Notes under the pieces: generated by a model
What the model was told of the DNA's origin: nothing
Seen by the model: the letters and a program-made list of their open reading frames with translations, nothing else
Database searches by the model: none
Assembly: GCF_007989625.1 (NCBI RefSeq)
Contig: NZ_BJUK01000018.1
Location: forward strand, 1 to 64,000
DNA: 64,000 bases
DNA from: Bisbaumannia pacifica
GTDB lineage: Bacteria; Pseudomonadota; Gammaproteobacteria; Pseudomonadales; Halomonadaceae
Direction: 5' to 3'
In this document: positions 8,484 through 17,184 of the stretch, in pieces
Layout of the letters: the number at the start of each line of letters is the position of its first letter
How positions within the stretch are numbered: position 1 is the first letter of the stretch
Translations under genes and position numbers: made by a program

Positions 8484-9005
8484 TCAGGGCGACGGCATCG
8501 GCTTATCGAGGAGGCGTTGGTGAAGCTCGGCCGTGGCGGCGTCGAAGAGCACGAAGCGGACCAGGCCAAGATGCGCGCACTGATGTCCGCGCTCCGTTAC
8601 CGTGGTCAGGGCGATGCGGGCGGCCTCGGCCATGGGGTAGCCGAAGGCACCGGTGGAGAGGGCGGGGAAGGCCAGGGAGCTCAGCCCCTGGGCCTCGGCC
8701 AGCGCCATGGCGTTGCGATAGGCATCGGCGAGCAGCTCGTCGGAGGGTTCATCGACGCCATAGACCGGCCCCAGGCAGTGAATGACATAGCGGTTGGGCA
8801 GGGCGAAGGCCGGAGTGATCACCGCCTGGCCCGGACGGATGGGGGCCAGGGGGCGACAGGCCGCCTCCAGCTCGGGGCCGGCGGCACGATGCAGGGCCCC
8901 GGCCACGCCACCGCCGGGGCGTAGCTGGGCATTGGCGGCATTGACCACCGCGTCGATATCGGGTTGCCGGGTAATATCGCCCTGACGACACTCGATCTTC
9001 AGCAT
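8484..9005 (-). CDS. ymdB: Macro-domain protein, O-acetyl-ADP-ribose deacetylase type
   Basis: Cytoplasmic macro domain of 173 residues (E. coli YmdB has 177). It binds ADP-ribose and in the family hydrolyses O-acetyl-ADP-ribose or removes ADP-ribose from proteins. Seen are GDITRQPDIDAVVNAANAQL, GGGVAGALHRAAGPEL, the catalytic-loop equivalent AFALPNRYVIHCLGPVYG and LAFPALSTGAFGYPM, all standard for the YmdB subgroup. The frame is open further upstream, but the ATG at 9005 gives the family N-terminus MLKIECRQGDIT. It is a lone gene, divergent from the DUF2798 gene. Confidence 0.9.
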   Translation of the reverse strand: MLKIECRQGDITRQPDIDAVVNAANAQLRPGGGVAGALHRAAGPELEAACRPLAPIRPGQAVITPAFALPNRYVIHCLGPVYGVDEPSDELLADAYRNAMALAEAQGLSSLAFPALSTGAFGYPMAEAARIALTTVTERGHQCAHLGLVRFVLFDAATAELHQRLLDKPMPSP

Positions 9006-9133
9006 GGACACCTCGATCACGCGGACCACTCGATACAGTGTGGTGTGCCCCCTCTCGCCGGCGCAAGGTGGCTGTTCAGGCGGCAAGGCTTTTGGTCTAA
9101 TCATGAGCCGGTTAACGACTTCGGAGACGTTGG

Positions 9134-9370
9134 ATGCTCTTTCCGCCCCGTTATGCCCCCCTGGTCTTCTCGGTATTGATGTCGATCTATATGAGTGTCC
9201 TGATGACCTGTCTGATCACCGCCATCAATACCGGTTTCGACGAGGGGTTCCTGGAACGCTGGTGGCGCGCCCTCTATATCGCCTGGCCCATCGCTTTCAC
9301 GCTGATCCTGATCGGGGCGCCGCGACTGCAGCGTTTCGCCGCCTGGCTGATTCGACACCCATCGCGATGA
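9134..9370 (+). CDS. DUF2798 small membrane protein
   Basis: Membrane protein of 78 residues with two transmembrane helices. It matches DUF2798: RYAPLVFSVLMSIYMSVLMT, then TAINTGFDEGFLERWWRA, then a second helix with AWPIAFTLILIGAPRLQR. Function is unknown. GGAGA lies seven bases before the ATG. Confidence 0.8.
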   Translation: MLFPPRYAPLVFSVLMSIYMSVLMTCLITAINTGFDEGFLERWWRALYIAWPIAFTLILIGAPRLQRFAAWLIRHPSR

Positions 9371-9429
9371 ACGAAATGTGGCGAAAGTGCCGCCTTGTCG
9401 TGACATTTGTTGCAAAATGATGCGGAAAT

Positions 9430-9458
9430 TTGCAAGCCTCGGCGCAAGTCTGTATCAA
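9430..9458 (+). promoter_or_regulatory. Sigma-70-like promoter of the KamA-family gene
   Basis: TTGCAA and TATCAA are separated by 17 bases in an AT-rich patch of this GC-rich DNA. Initiation would fall near 9466 and give a leader of about 100 bases before the KamA-family ATG. Confidence 0.5.
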
Positions 9459-9480
9459 TAGCCCTCCCCCGTGACGCCAT

Positions 9481-9556
9481 GGCCTGTCTGCCTCCCTTGT
9501 ATGAGGCGAGACGGCCGCCCCGCGCCTTCGTCGAGGCGGCCCGGCCGTGACAGACA
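9481..9556 (+). other. Structured 5' leader of the KamA-family gene
   Basis: The leader can form a stem from 9481-9494 (GGCCTGTCTGCCTC) with 9503-9516 (GAGGCGAGACGGCC), interrupted by small bulges. Alternatively ACGGCCG (9511-9517) pairs with CGGCCGT (9542-9548), and TGTCTG (9485-9490) pairs with CAGACA (9551-9556), next to the ribosome-binding site. The foldings exclude each other. I see no match to a lysine riboswitch. Confidence 0.4.
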
Positions 9557-9569
9557 AAGAGGAGAAGGC

Positions 9570-10955
9570 ATGAACCAGCGTGTGAACATCGAACTCGGCA
9601 GTCCCGAGGCCGAGGCCTTCGAGGCCCGCCAGTTCAAGGTCTATACCCATCGCCAGCTGGACAAGATCGCGGCGATCCAGGCGCTGCCCGAGGCACTGCG
9701 CTTCGATATGAAAGTGGTCAGCCAGGTGCTGCCGTTCCGGGTCAACGAGTACGTGATCGACGAGTTGATCGACTGGGACGCGGTGCCCGAGGACCCGGTC
9801 TTCCAGCTCACCTTTCCCCAGCGCGGCATGCTGCGCCCCGAGCACTTCGACGAGGTCGCCGCCCTGATGCGCCGCGACGCTTCCGCCGCCGAGCTCAAGC
9901 CGGTGGTGGAGCGCATCCGCGGCGAGCTCAATCCCCACCCGGCGGGGCAGATGGACCTCAACCTGCCGCTGCTCGACGGCGAGCCGCTGCCCGGCATGCA
10001 GCACAAGTACCGCGAGACGGTGCTCTTCTTCCCCAGCCAGGGCCAGGTGTGCCACAGCTACTGCACCTTCTGCTTCCGCTGGGCGCAGTTCGTCGGCGAC
10101 AAGGACCTGAAGTTCGCCTCCAGTGAGGCCGACTCCCTGCACCGCTACCTGGCCGAGCACACCGAGGTCACCGACCTGCTGATGACCGGCGGCGACCCCA
10201 TGGTGATGAAGGCCAAGCACCTGCGGATGTACCTGGAGGGGCTGATGGCGCCGGAGCTGGACCATGTCCAGGATATCCGCATCGGCTCCAAGAGCCTGAC
10301 CTTCTGGCCGTATCGCTTCGTCACCGATCCGGACGCCGAGGATATCCTCGAGCTGTTCCGCGAGCTGACGGCGGCCGGCAAGCACGTGGCCTTTATGGCG
10401 CACTTCAACCACTGGAAGGAGATGGACACCCCCATCTGCCGCGAGGCGATCCGCCGCATCCGTGCCACCGGGGCCGAGATCCGCACCCAGGCGCCGCTGC
10501 TCAAGCATATCAACGACGATGCCGACCAATGGGCACGCATGTGGACCACCCAGGTGCGCCTGGGGATGATTCCCTACTACATGTTCGTCGAGCGCGACAC
10601 CGGCGCCCGCCACTACTTCGAGGTGCCACTGGTGCGGGCCTGGGAGATCTATCGCGAGGCGATGAAGCAGGTGCCCGGCCTGGCGCGCACCGCCCGCGGC
10701 CCGTCGATGTCCGCCGACCCGGGCAAGGTGGAGATCCAGGGGGTGACGGAGATCCAGGGCGAGAAGGTCTTCGTGTTGCGCTTTATCCAGGGCCGCGATG
10801 GTGACTGGGTGCAGCGTCCCTTCTTCGCCAAGTACGACGAGGCCGCCACCTGGCTCAACCACCTGGAACCGGCGCTGGGGGAGAGCGAGTTCTTCTATGA
10901 GGGGGAATTTGCGGCCATGAAGGATAAGAAGCAGGCGCTGATTACCAAGGCCTAG
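9570..10955 (+). CDS. KamA-family radical SAM protein (lysine 2,3-aminomutase-like)
   Basis: Cytoplasmic enzyme of 461 residues. Its radical SAM cluster motif is CHSYCTFC (Cys161, Cys165, Cys168), followed by the SAM-binding segment LLMTGGDPMVM. Near the C-terminus SMSADPGKVEI aligns with the PGGGGK region of lysine 2,3-aminomutase and would place the PLP lysine at Lys386. Classical members make beta-lysine; some halophiles acetylate it to the osmolyte N-epsilon-acetyl-beta-lysine. The sequence is clearly divergent from the classical enzyme (CHSYCTFC against CPxYCRYC), so the substrate may differ. The ATG at 9570 follows AGAGGAGAAGG. The next gene is a GNAT acetyltransferase, but a terminator separates them. 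Confidence 0.85.
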   Translation: MNQRVNIELGSPEAEAFEARQFKVYTHRQLDKIAAIQALPEALRFDMKVVSQVLPFRVNEYVIDELIDWDAVPEDPVFQLTFPQRGMLRPEHFDEVAALMRRDASAAELKPVVERIRGELNPHPAGQMDLNLPLLDGEPLPGMQHKYRETVLFFPSQGQVCHSYCTFCFRWAQFVGDKDLKFASSEADSLHRYLAEHTEVTDLLMTGGDPMVMKAKHLRMYLEGLMAPELDHVQDIRIGSKSLTFWPYRFVTDPDAEDILELFRELTAAGKHVAFMAHFNHWKEMDTPICREAIRRIRATGAEIRTQAPLLKHINDDADQWARMWTTQVRLGMIPYYMFVERDTGARHYFEVPLVRAWEIYREAMKQVPGLARTARGPSMSADPGKVEIQGVTEIQGEKVFVLRFIQGRDGDWVQRPFFAKYDEAATWLNHLEPALGESEFFYEGEFAAMKDKKQALITKA

Positions 10956-10985
10956 GCCCGACAACCTGGATATCCGGTCCGGGAG

Positions 10986-11022
10986 ACGCCGTCGCCGAGC
11001 CATCGGTGGCGGCGTTCGTGTT
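10986..11022 (+). terminator. Terminator after the KamA-family gene
   Basis: A 12-pair stem with two G-T pairs, from ACGCCG at 10986 to CGGCGT ending at 11015, is followed by TCGTGTTT. It lies about 30 bases after the stop codon. Confidence 0.6.
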
Positions 11023-11131
11023 TAGGAGAGAAAAGCCGGGCCAATTAATTGACATAATGGTGATTATATTTAACGCTTGGGAGTTTCGCCATTGGCCGTC
11101 TTTATCTCCCCCCAATAACGAGGAATTTCCT

Positions 11132-11548
11132 GTGATCATCGAATACTGTGCGGCGCCTCGCCCAGAGGAGCGGGAGGCTATCCTGCGCCCCCTGGTCGAG
11201 TTCAATCGCCACGCCGCGCCGCCGTCCCGCTCCGAGCCCTTCGCCTTCTTCCTGAAGAATGAACGGGGCGAAACCCTCGGCGGCCTGTGGGGCGATATCT
11301 TCCATGAGTGGCTTTATGTCGACCTGCTCTACGTGCCCGAGACGCTGCGTGGGGGCGGGCAGGGGGCCGAGCTGATGCGGCGCGCCGAGGCCCTGGCCCG
11401 GGAGAAGGGCTGTGCCGGCGTGTGGCTCTATACCTTCGGGTTTCAGGCGCCCGACTTCTACCGCCGGCTCGGCTATGAGTGCTTCGGCGAATTGCCGGTA
11501 CCCGGTGAGCATCGCACCCGCTATTTTCTCAAGAAACCCTTCGCCTAG
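11132..11548 (+). CDS. GNAT-family N-acetyltransferase
   Basis: Acetyl-CoA-dependent acetyltransferase of about 138 residues. It shows the GNAT core: DIFHEWLYVDLLYVPETLRG leading into the pyrophosphate loop RGGGQGAELM, then AEALAREKGCAGVWLYTF and the final APDFYRRLGYECFGEL. I chose the GTG at 11132, which has CGAGGA about eight bases upstream and gives the usual N-terminus VIIEYCAAPRPEE; an upstream ATG at 11057 adds residues that look unlike the family. TTGACA at 11049 in an AT-rich stretch may be the -35 of its own promoter. Substrate unknown. Confidence 0.82.
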   Translation: MIIEYCAAPRPEEREAILRPLVEFNRHAAPPSRSEPFAFFLKNERGETLGGLWGDIFHEWLYVDLLYVPETLRGGGQGAELMRRAEALAREKGCAGVWLYTFGFQAPDFYRRLGYECFGELPVPGEHRTRYFLKKPFA

Positions 11549-11660
11549 TGGCTTTCCCCCTATTTGGCTCGCTTATTGCTGGCACCTCCCGCGGGTCGAT
11601 TCGGCGGGAGGCCTCGAGGTTGGCATCATGGCTCTCGCGCTTCAAACGTGCGTTAAACGT

Positions 11661-11688
11661 TTGACTCAGTGTAAAATTAGGCTTTAGT
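11661..11688 (+). promoter_or_regulatory. Promoter candidate of the TAXI-TRAP operon
   Basis: TTGACT and TTTAGT are separated by 16 bases. They lie in the 324 bp gap between the GNAT gene and the TRAP binding protein, which also holds an 8 bp hairpin at 11585-11611 (CCTCCCGC with GCGGGAGG), the palindrome AAACGTTT at 11655-11662 and a direct repeat GCTCGGGCAC at 11814 and 11828. The transcript would have a leader of about 180 bases. I see no gene in the gap. Confidence 0.45.
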
Positions 11689-11872
11689 AAAGAGAGCTTT
11701 TGGCCGGCGTGGCGCTTCTTCGCGGGAGCGACGTTGAACCGGGGTAAGGCCAGAGGGCTGCACCTCCGCCGAGGCTGAACTATCTTCATGCTGAACCCCG
11801 AAGCGAGTGCGAGGCTCGGGCACCAGTGCTCGGGCACGCCCCAGGGGACCAACCATGCCAAGAGGTGTCTAG

Positions 11873-12853
11873 ATGAAACGTCATGTCTTCTCCGCCGCCG
11901 CCGTTTCCGGAATGTTGCTGGGCGCGGCCGCCTTTTCCGCACCGGCGGTGGCTCAGGATCGCTTTATCACCATCGGCACCGGGGGCCAGACCGGGGTCTA
12001 TTATGTGGTCGGGCAGTCGGTCTGCCGGATGGTCAATCGCGGTAGCGACGAGCACAATATCCGCTGTAATGCCCCCTCCACCGGTGGCTCCGTGGCCAAC
12101 GTCAACGGCATGAAGAGCGGCGAGCTGGATATGGGCGTGGTGCAGTCCGACGTCCAGTATCGTGCCTACCATGGCGAGGCCAATTTCGAGGATGACGGTG
12201 CCTGGGAAGGGATGCGTGCCGTCTTCACCATGCACGGCGAGCCCCTCACCGTGGTGGCCCGGGCCGACTCCGGCATCGAGCATATCTCCGACTTCCCCGG
12301 CCATCGGGTCAATATCGGTAACCCGGGCTCCGGCCAGCGCAACACCATGAACGTGGTGATGGACGCCATGGGCTGGGATACCGATGTCTTCTCCCTGGCC
12401 TCCGAGCTGGACGCCGCCGAGCAGGCCGCGGCGCTGTCCGACAACAATATCGATGCCATGGTCTATGTGGTGGGCCATCCGAATGGCTCCATCCAGGAGG
12501 CTACCACCACCGTGGACGCTCGCCTGGTGCCGGTGACCGGTCCCGAGATCGATGGCCTGATCGAGGAGTTCCCCTACTACACCCGAGCGGTGATTCCCGG
12601 GGGCATGTATCGCGGCAACGATGAGGACGTGGAGACCTTCGGCGTCGCCGCCACCTTCGTCACGCATGAAGATGTCGACGCGGATATCGTCTATGAGACC
12701 GTCAAGGCGGTGTTCGAGAACTTCGATCGCTTCACCCGTCTGCACCCGGCCTTCGAGAACCTCGATGAGGCCAGCATGATCTCCGAAGGCCTCACCGCGC
12801 CGCTGCATGAAGGCGCCGAGCGCTACTACCGCGAGCGCGGCTGGATCGAGTGA
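11873..12853 (+). CDS. TAXI-family TRAP transporter solute-binding protein
   Basis: Periplasmic binding protein of 326 residues. The signal peptide ends at AVAQ. The mature protein starts DRFITIGTGGQTGVYYVVGQ, the TAXI hallmark, and continues with CNAPSTGGSVANVNGMKSGE, MGVVQSDVQYRAY and GNPGSGQRNTMNVVMDAMGW. TAXI proteins deliver carboxylates, amino acids or related solutes to a fused TRAP permease; the ligand is unknown. The ATG at 11873 follows AAGAGG. A strong hairpin separates it from the permease gene. Confidence 0.9.
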   Translation: MKRHVFSAAAVSGMLLGAAAFSAPAVAQDRFITIGTGGQTGVYYVVGQSVCRMVNRGSDEHNIRCNAPSTGGSVANVNGMKSGELDMGVVQSDVQYRAYHGEANFEDDGAWEGMRAVFTMHGEPLTVVARADSGIEHISDFPGHRVNIGNPGSGQRNTMNVVMDAMGWDTDVFSLASELDAAEQAAALSDNNIDAMVYVVGHPNGSIQEATTTVDARLVPVTGPEIDGLIEEFPYYTRAVIPGGMYRGNDEDVETFGVAATFVTHEDVDADIVYETVKAVFENFDRFTRLHPAFENLDEASMISEGLTAPLHEGAERYYRERGWIE

Positions 12854-12895
12854 TCCAGCAACGGTAACGGAGGAGGGTTCGCCCTTCCGCTCCTT

Positions 12896-12928
12896 GGATG
12901 CGCGACTCCCCCCCGGAGTCGCGCATCC
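12896..12928 (+). terminator. Strong intra-operon hairpin between TRAP binding protein and permease
   Basis: GGATGCGCGACTCC and GGAGTCGCGCATCC form a perfect 14 bp stem with a five-C loop, followed by TGGTTTTC. It lies 42 bases after the binding-protein stop and 90 bases before the permease start. Such hairpins partly terminate transcription or protect the upstream message, so that binding protein exceeds permease. Confidence 0.7.
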
Positions 12929-13018
12929 TGGTTTTCGGCTCCGCATTTTCAGGGAACGACTCGATACCATGGCCAAATTCTTGACTCGGTGGCTCGATCA
13001 AACAGGCAGGAATCGCTT

Positions 13019-15625
13019 ATGACTAACGATACGCAGAGACCTCAGGGCTCGGAGGTCGATCTGGAGGAGATGGTCGCCTCCAGCGACTCCGGGGCGCGCA
13101 AGCCGCTGGGGGTGCCCGGCAAGCTGCTGGTGAGCATCGCCGCCGTCTGGTCGCTGTTCCAGCTGTGGATTGCCTCGCCGCTGCCCTACCTGGCCGGCGT
13201 CGGGGTCTTCAATGCCACCGAGGCACGCTCCATCCACCTGGCCTTTGCGCTCTTCCTGGCCTTTATGGCCTACCCGGCGCTGAAGCGCTCGCCCCGCGAG
13301 CGGATTCCCCTGCAGGACTGGCTGTTTGCCGGGGTGGCCGCCTTCTGCGGCGCCTATATGTTCCTCTTCTATGCCGACCTGGCCGAGCGCCCCGGGGCGC
13401 CCATCACCCAGGACGTGGTAGTAGGCGTGGTCGGCATTCTGCTGCTGCTGGAGGCGACCCGTCGGGCCCTGGGGCCACCGCTGATGATCGTGGCCCTGGT
13501 ATTCATCGTCTATTCGCTGTTCGGCCCCCATATGCCCGGCATCCTCGCCCACCGCGGGGTCAGTGTCGATGGCCTGATCAATCACCAGTGGCTGACGACC
13601 CAGGGGGTCTTCGGCATCGCTTTGGGGGTCTCCACCAGCTTCGTCTTCCTCTTCGTGCTGTTCGGTGCCCTGCTCGACAAGGCCGGGGCCGGTAACTACT
13701 TCATCAAGGTGGCCTTCTCGCTGCTGGGCCACTACCGCGGCGGCCCCGCCAAGGCGGCGGTGGTGGCCTCGGGCATGACCGGGCTGATCTCCGGCTCCTC
13801 CATCGCTAATACCGTGACCACCGGCACCTTCACCATCCCGATGATGAAGCGGGTCGGCTTCTCCGCCAACAAGGCCGGGGCGGTGGAGGTCTCCTCCTCG
13901 GTGAATGGCCAGATCATGCCGCCGGTGATGGGGGCCGCGGCCTTCCTGATGGTGGAGTATGTGGGCATCTCCTATGTGGAGGTGATCAAGCACGCCTTCC
14001 TGCCGGCGCTGATCTCCTATATCGCCCTGATCTATATCGTCCACCTGGAGGCCCTCAAGGCCGGCATGTCGGGGCTGCCCTCCAGCAACCCGGCGCGCCC
14101 CTTCCTCAACAAGATGATCGGCTTCCTCACCGGCCTGCTGGCGCTGATGGCGCTCTCCTTCGGCGTCTACTACGGCCTGGGCTGGCTCAAGCCGCTGCTC
14201 GGCGCCGCCACCCCCTGGGTGGTGGCGGTGGTGCTGGCGGTGGTCTACGTGGCACTGCTCAAGGTCGGCGCCAACTATCCGGAGTTGGAGCTGGACGACC
14301 CCAATTCCGAGGTGATCAAGCTGCCGCAGACGCGGCCCACGGTGATGGTCGGGCTGCACTTTATCCTGCCGGTGATCGTGCTGGTCTGGTGTCTGATGGT
14401 GGAGCGCCTGTCGCCCGGGCTCTCGGCCTTCTGGGCCACGGTCTTCATGATCGCCATCATGATCACCCAGCGCCCGATCACCGCGCTCTTCCGCGGGCGC
14501 AGTCGCCTGGCCGAGGACATCAAGGAGGGCTTCCTCGATCTCTGGGATGGCCTGGTCACCGGGGCCCGCAACATGATCGGCATCGGTATCGCCACCGCCA
14601 CCGCCGGCATCATCGTCGGCGCCGTCTCCCAGACCGGCGTCGGCCTGGTGCTGGCGGACGTGGTGGAGGTGCTCTCCATGGGCAACCTGATGCTGATCCT
14701 GCTGCTCACCGCGGTGCTCAGCCTGATCCTCGGCATGGGGCTGCCCACCACCGCCAACTATATCGTGGTGTCGTCGCTGATGGCCCCGGTGATCGTGCTG
14801 CTGGGGCAGCAGAACGGCCTGATCGTGCCGCTGATCGCCGTGCACCTCTTCGTCTTCTACTTCGGCATCATGGCGGACGTGACGCCGCCGGTGGGGCTGG
14901 CCTCCTTCGCCGCCGCGGCGGTCTCCGGGGGCGATCCCATTCGCACCGGCTTCCAGGCCTTCTACTACAGCCTGCGCACCGCGGCGCTGCCCTTCCTGTT
15001 CATCTTCAATACCGACCTGCTGCTGATCGAGGTGGGGCTCTGGCAGGGCCTGCTGATCTTCGTGGTGGCGACCATCGCCATGCTGATCTTCGCCGCCGGG
15101 TCCCAGGGCTTTATGGTCGCCCGCAACCGCTGGTACGAGTCGCTGCTGCTGCTGTTGATCGCCTTTACCCTGTTCCGTCCCGGCTTCTGGATGGATCGTA
15201 TCCATGATCCCTACCAGTCGGTGCCGCCGGCAGAGTTCGCCCAGGCGTTGGGCATGGTGGACGAGGGCAGCAACCTGCGGGTGGAGATCCTCGACGAGGA
15301 TGAGTTCGGTGACCAGTTAACTCGCTACCTGCTGGTGCCGGTGCCGGATGGCGAGAACGGTACCGCGCGCATGGAGGCCCTGGGCCTGAGCCTGCGCAGC
15401 GAGGAGGACGGGAGTACCTTCGTGGACAACGTGGCCTTCGGCAGCCAGGCGGAACAGATCGGCTTCGAGGCACTCTTCTTCGACCAGCAGATCCTCTCGG
15501 TGATGGCGCCGGTGGATCGCTGGCCCAAGGAGCTGATGTGGATTCCGGCCTTCCTGGTGTTCGGCCTGATCGTCGTCATGCAGCGTCGCCGCCGCGACGC
15601 CACGGCCGCCCCGGCGGCCAGCTAA
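13019..15625 (+). CDS. TRAP transporter fused permease (DctQ-DctM) with C-terminal DUF3394 domain
   Basis: Inner-membrane protein of 868 residues. After a polar N-terminus come about four DctQ-like helices (residues 30-190), then the large DctM part with the helical-hairpin blocks SSIANTVTTGTFTIPMMKRV, EVSSSVNGQIMPPVMGAAAF, LGMGLPTTANYIV and ADVTPPVGLASFAAAAVSGG. The last 140 residues, from DRIHDPYQSVPPAEF on, are a soluble DUF3394-type domain flanked by a terminal helix and an Arg-rich tail. It pairs with the TAXI binding protein upstream. The ATG at 13019 has AGGA about ten bases before it; a longer frame adds only ten unlikely residues. Confidence 0.92.
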   Translation: MTNDTQRPQGSEVDLEEMVASSDSGARKPLGVPGKLLVSIAAVWSLFQLWIASPLPYLAGVGVFNATEARSIHLAFALFLAFMAYPALKRSPRERIPLQDWLFAGVAAFCGAYMFLFYADLAERPGAPITQDVVVGVVGILLLLEATRRALGPPLMIVALVFIVYSLFGPHMPGILAHRGVSVDGLINHQWLTTQGVFGIALGVSTSFVFLFVLFGALLDKAGAGNYFIKVAFSLLGHYRGGPAKAAVVASGMTGLISGSSIANTVTTGTFTIPMMKRVGFSANKAGAVEVSSSVNGQIMPPVMGAAAFLMVEYVGISYVEVIKHAFLPALISYIALIYIVHLEALKAGMSGLPSSNPARPFLNKMIGFLTGLLALMALSFGVYYGLGWLKPLLGAATPWVVAVVLAVVYVALLKVGANYPELELDDPNSEVIKLPQTRPTVMVGLHFILPVIVLVWCLMVERLSPGLSAFWATVFMIAIMITQRPITALFRGRSRLAEDIKEGFLDLWDGLVTGARNMIGIGIATATAGIIVGAVSQTGVGLVLADVVEVLSMGNLMLILLLTAVLSLILGMGLPTTANYIVVSSLMAPVIVLLGQQNGLIVPLIAVHLFVFYFGIMADVTPPVGLASFAAAAVSGGDPIRTGFQAFYYSLRTAALPFLFIFNTDLLLIEVGLWQGLLIFVVATIAMLIFAAGSQGFMVARNRWYESLLLLLIAFTLFRPGFWMDRIHDPYQSVPPAEFAQALGMVDEGSNLRVEILDEDEFGDQLTRYLLVPVPDGENGTARMEALGLSLRSEEDGSTFVDNVAFGSQAEQIGFEALFFDQQILSVMAPVDRWPKELMWIPAFLVFGLIVVMQRRRRDATAAPAAS

Positions 15626-15638
15626 GGGGGAATGACCC

Positions 15639-16067
15639 ATGTACAAGAAGATCCTGCTGCCGGTGGACCTCAACGAGGAGGCCTCCTGGAAGAAGGCCCT
15701 GCCCACGGCGGTGACCCTGTGTCGCAGCTTCGGCGCCTCCCTGCATGTGGTGACGGTGATGCCCGACTTCCGCATGCCGATGGTGGGGGCCTACTTTCCC
15801 GAGGACTTCACCGAGAAGGCCCACCACTCCCTGGGCGAGGCCCAGAAGCAGTTCATCAAGGATCGGGTGCCCGAGGATATCGAGGTGCACCGGACCATCG
15901 TCGAGGGCTCGCCCTGGGAGGCGATCATCAAGGCCGCCAAGAAGCTCGAGGTGGACCTGATCGTGATGGCCTCCCATAACAAGCGCAAGTTCGTCGACTA
16001 TGTGCTGGGCCCCAACGCGGAGCATGTGGTGCATCACAGCAAGATCTCGGTGATGATCGTGCGCTGA
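15639..16067 (+). CDS. Universal stress protein linked to the TRAP transporter
   Basis: Cytoplasmic UspA-fold protein of 142 residues. It has the N-terminal MYKKILLPVDL, the central LIVMASHNKRK and the C-terminal GPNAEHVVHHSKISVMIV, which corresponds to the ATP-binding glycine loop, although the second Gly is replaced by Ala. It starts 13 bases after the permease behind AAGGGGG, so it is cotranscribed. In Halomonas elongata the comparable protein TeaD binds ATP and modulates the ectoine TRAP transporter TeaABC; a regulatory role here is inferred from that. Confidence 0.9.
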   Translation: MYKKILLPVDLNEEASWKKALPTAVTLCRSFGASLHVVTVMPDFRMPMVGAYFPEDFTEKAHHSLGEAQKQFIKDRVPEDIEVHRTIVEGSPWEAIIKAAKKLEVDLIVMASHNKRKFVDYVLGPNAEHVVHHSKISVMIVR

Positions 16068-16084
16068 GGCGCCGCCGCGGGGTT

Positions 16085-16117
16085 CGACGACGCCCACCCC
16101 TGCGGTGGGCGTCGTCG
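16085..16117 (+). terminator. Terminator of the TAXI-TRAP operon
   Basis: A perfect 14 bp stem (CGACGACGCCCACC with GGTGGGCGTCGTCG) has loop CCTGC, 17 bases after the stress-protein stop. There is no T run, but TATCCGTTGG and CATCCGTTGG follow as a short direct repeat. Confidence 0.6.
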
Positions 16118-16224
16118 TTGGTATCCGTTGGCATCCGTTGGCATAGAAACCGCGTACCTCCTGTAAGGTCGAAGGTCCGGCCACGACTCAAGGAGAGCCC
16201 CGCCGCTATCACCGAGGAGCCGCC

Positions 16225-17184
16225 ATGCATGCGACCCTGCCACGCCTGATCGCCACCGATTTCCCGCCGCTGAGGCGCGCGCGCCTCACGACCCTGCAGG
16301 CCAACCTCACCTACCGCTGCAACCAGTCCTGTCTGCACTGCCATGTGGCGGCGAGCCCCCGACGCCAGGAGGCGATGGCGTGGCCGACCATGGCATTGAT
16401 GCTGGAGTTCATCCGTCGCCAGGGCATCGCCACCCTGGACCTGACCGGCGGGGCGCCGGAGCTCAATCCGTATTTTCGTCGCCTGGTGCGCGAGGCTCGG
16501 GCCCTCGGCGTCACGGTGATCGATCGCTGCAACCTGACCATCCTCGAGGAGCCGGGGCAGGAGAGCCTGGCCGACTTCCTGGCCGCGCAGGCGGTCGAGG
16601 TGGTGGCCTCGCTACCTTGCTACAGTGCTGGCAACGTCGATGCCCAGCGCGGCGATGGCGTCTTCGAGGCCAGCATCGCGGGGCTCCGGCGGCTCAATGC
16701 CCTGGGCTATGGTGCCCCGGACGGCGACCTGGTGCTGAATCTGGTCTACAACCCCCAGGGGCCCAGCCTGCCGCCGCCCCAGGCGCCGCTGGAGGCGGCC
16801 TACCACCGCGAACTGTGGGAGCACTTCGGTATTCGCTTCAACCGGCTCTTCACCCTGGCCAATATGCCCATCCAGCGCTTCGGCAGCACCCTGATCTCCA
16901 GGGGGCAGTTCGATGACTACCTGGCGCTACTCAAGGCCAGTTACAACGCCGCTACCCGGGAAGGGCTGATGTGCCGCTCGACCCTGTCGGTGGACTACCA
17001 GGGCCGGGTGCACGATTGCGATTTCAACCAGCAACTGCGCATGCCCCTGGGCGATAGCCCGCGGCAGGTACACCTGCGCGAGCTGCTGGAGCATGACCTG
17101 GAGGGGGCTCCTATCCGTATCGCCGACCACTGCTATGGCTGTACCGCCGGCCAGGGCAGCAGCTGCGGCGGGGCCCTGACATGA
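16225..17184 (+). CDS. arsS: ArsS-type radical SAM protein (arsenosugar biosynthesis family)
   Basis: Radical SAM enzyme of 319 residues. LQANLTYRCNQSCLHCHV holds the cluster motif CNQSCLHC, LDLTGGAPELNPYF is the SAM-binding segment, and the C-terminal part (MCRSTLSVDYQGRVHDCDFN and CYGCTAGQGSSCGGAL) is the Cys-rich DUF3641 region that defines ArsS. ArsS proteins are assigned to arsenosugar synthesis. The methyltransferase ArsM, its usual partner, is not in the window. The stop overlaps the next start as ATGA, so the two genes are one unit. The function in this organism is inferred from the family name only. Confidence 0.88.
   Translation: MHATLPRLIATDFPPLRRARLTTLQANLTYRCNQSCLHCHVAASPRRQEAMAWPTMALMLEFIRRQGIATLDLTGGAPELNPYFRRLVREARALGVTVIDRCNLTILEEPGQESLADFLAAQAVEVVASLPCYSAGNVDAQRGDGVFEASIAGLRRLNALGYGAPDGDLVLNLVYNPQGPSLPPPQAPLEAAYHRELWEHFGIRFNRLFTLANMPIQRFGSTLISRGQFDDYLALLKASYNAATREGLMCRSTLSVDYQGRVHDCDFNQQLRMPLGDSPRQVHLRELLEHDLEGAPIRIADHCYGCTAGQGSSCGGALT

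Noticed and set aside
9481-9556. Lysine riboswitch before the KamA-family gene
   Set aside because: The leader is far too short and lacks the conserved lysine-riboswitch core.
12998-15205. 735-codon open frame on the minus strand
   Set aside because: Antisense to the TRAP permease; its composition (Gln, His, Gly, Asp) is the shadow of GC-rich codon bias, and it has no domain.
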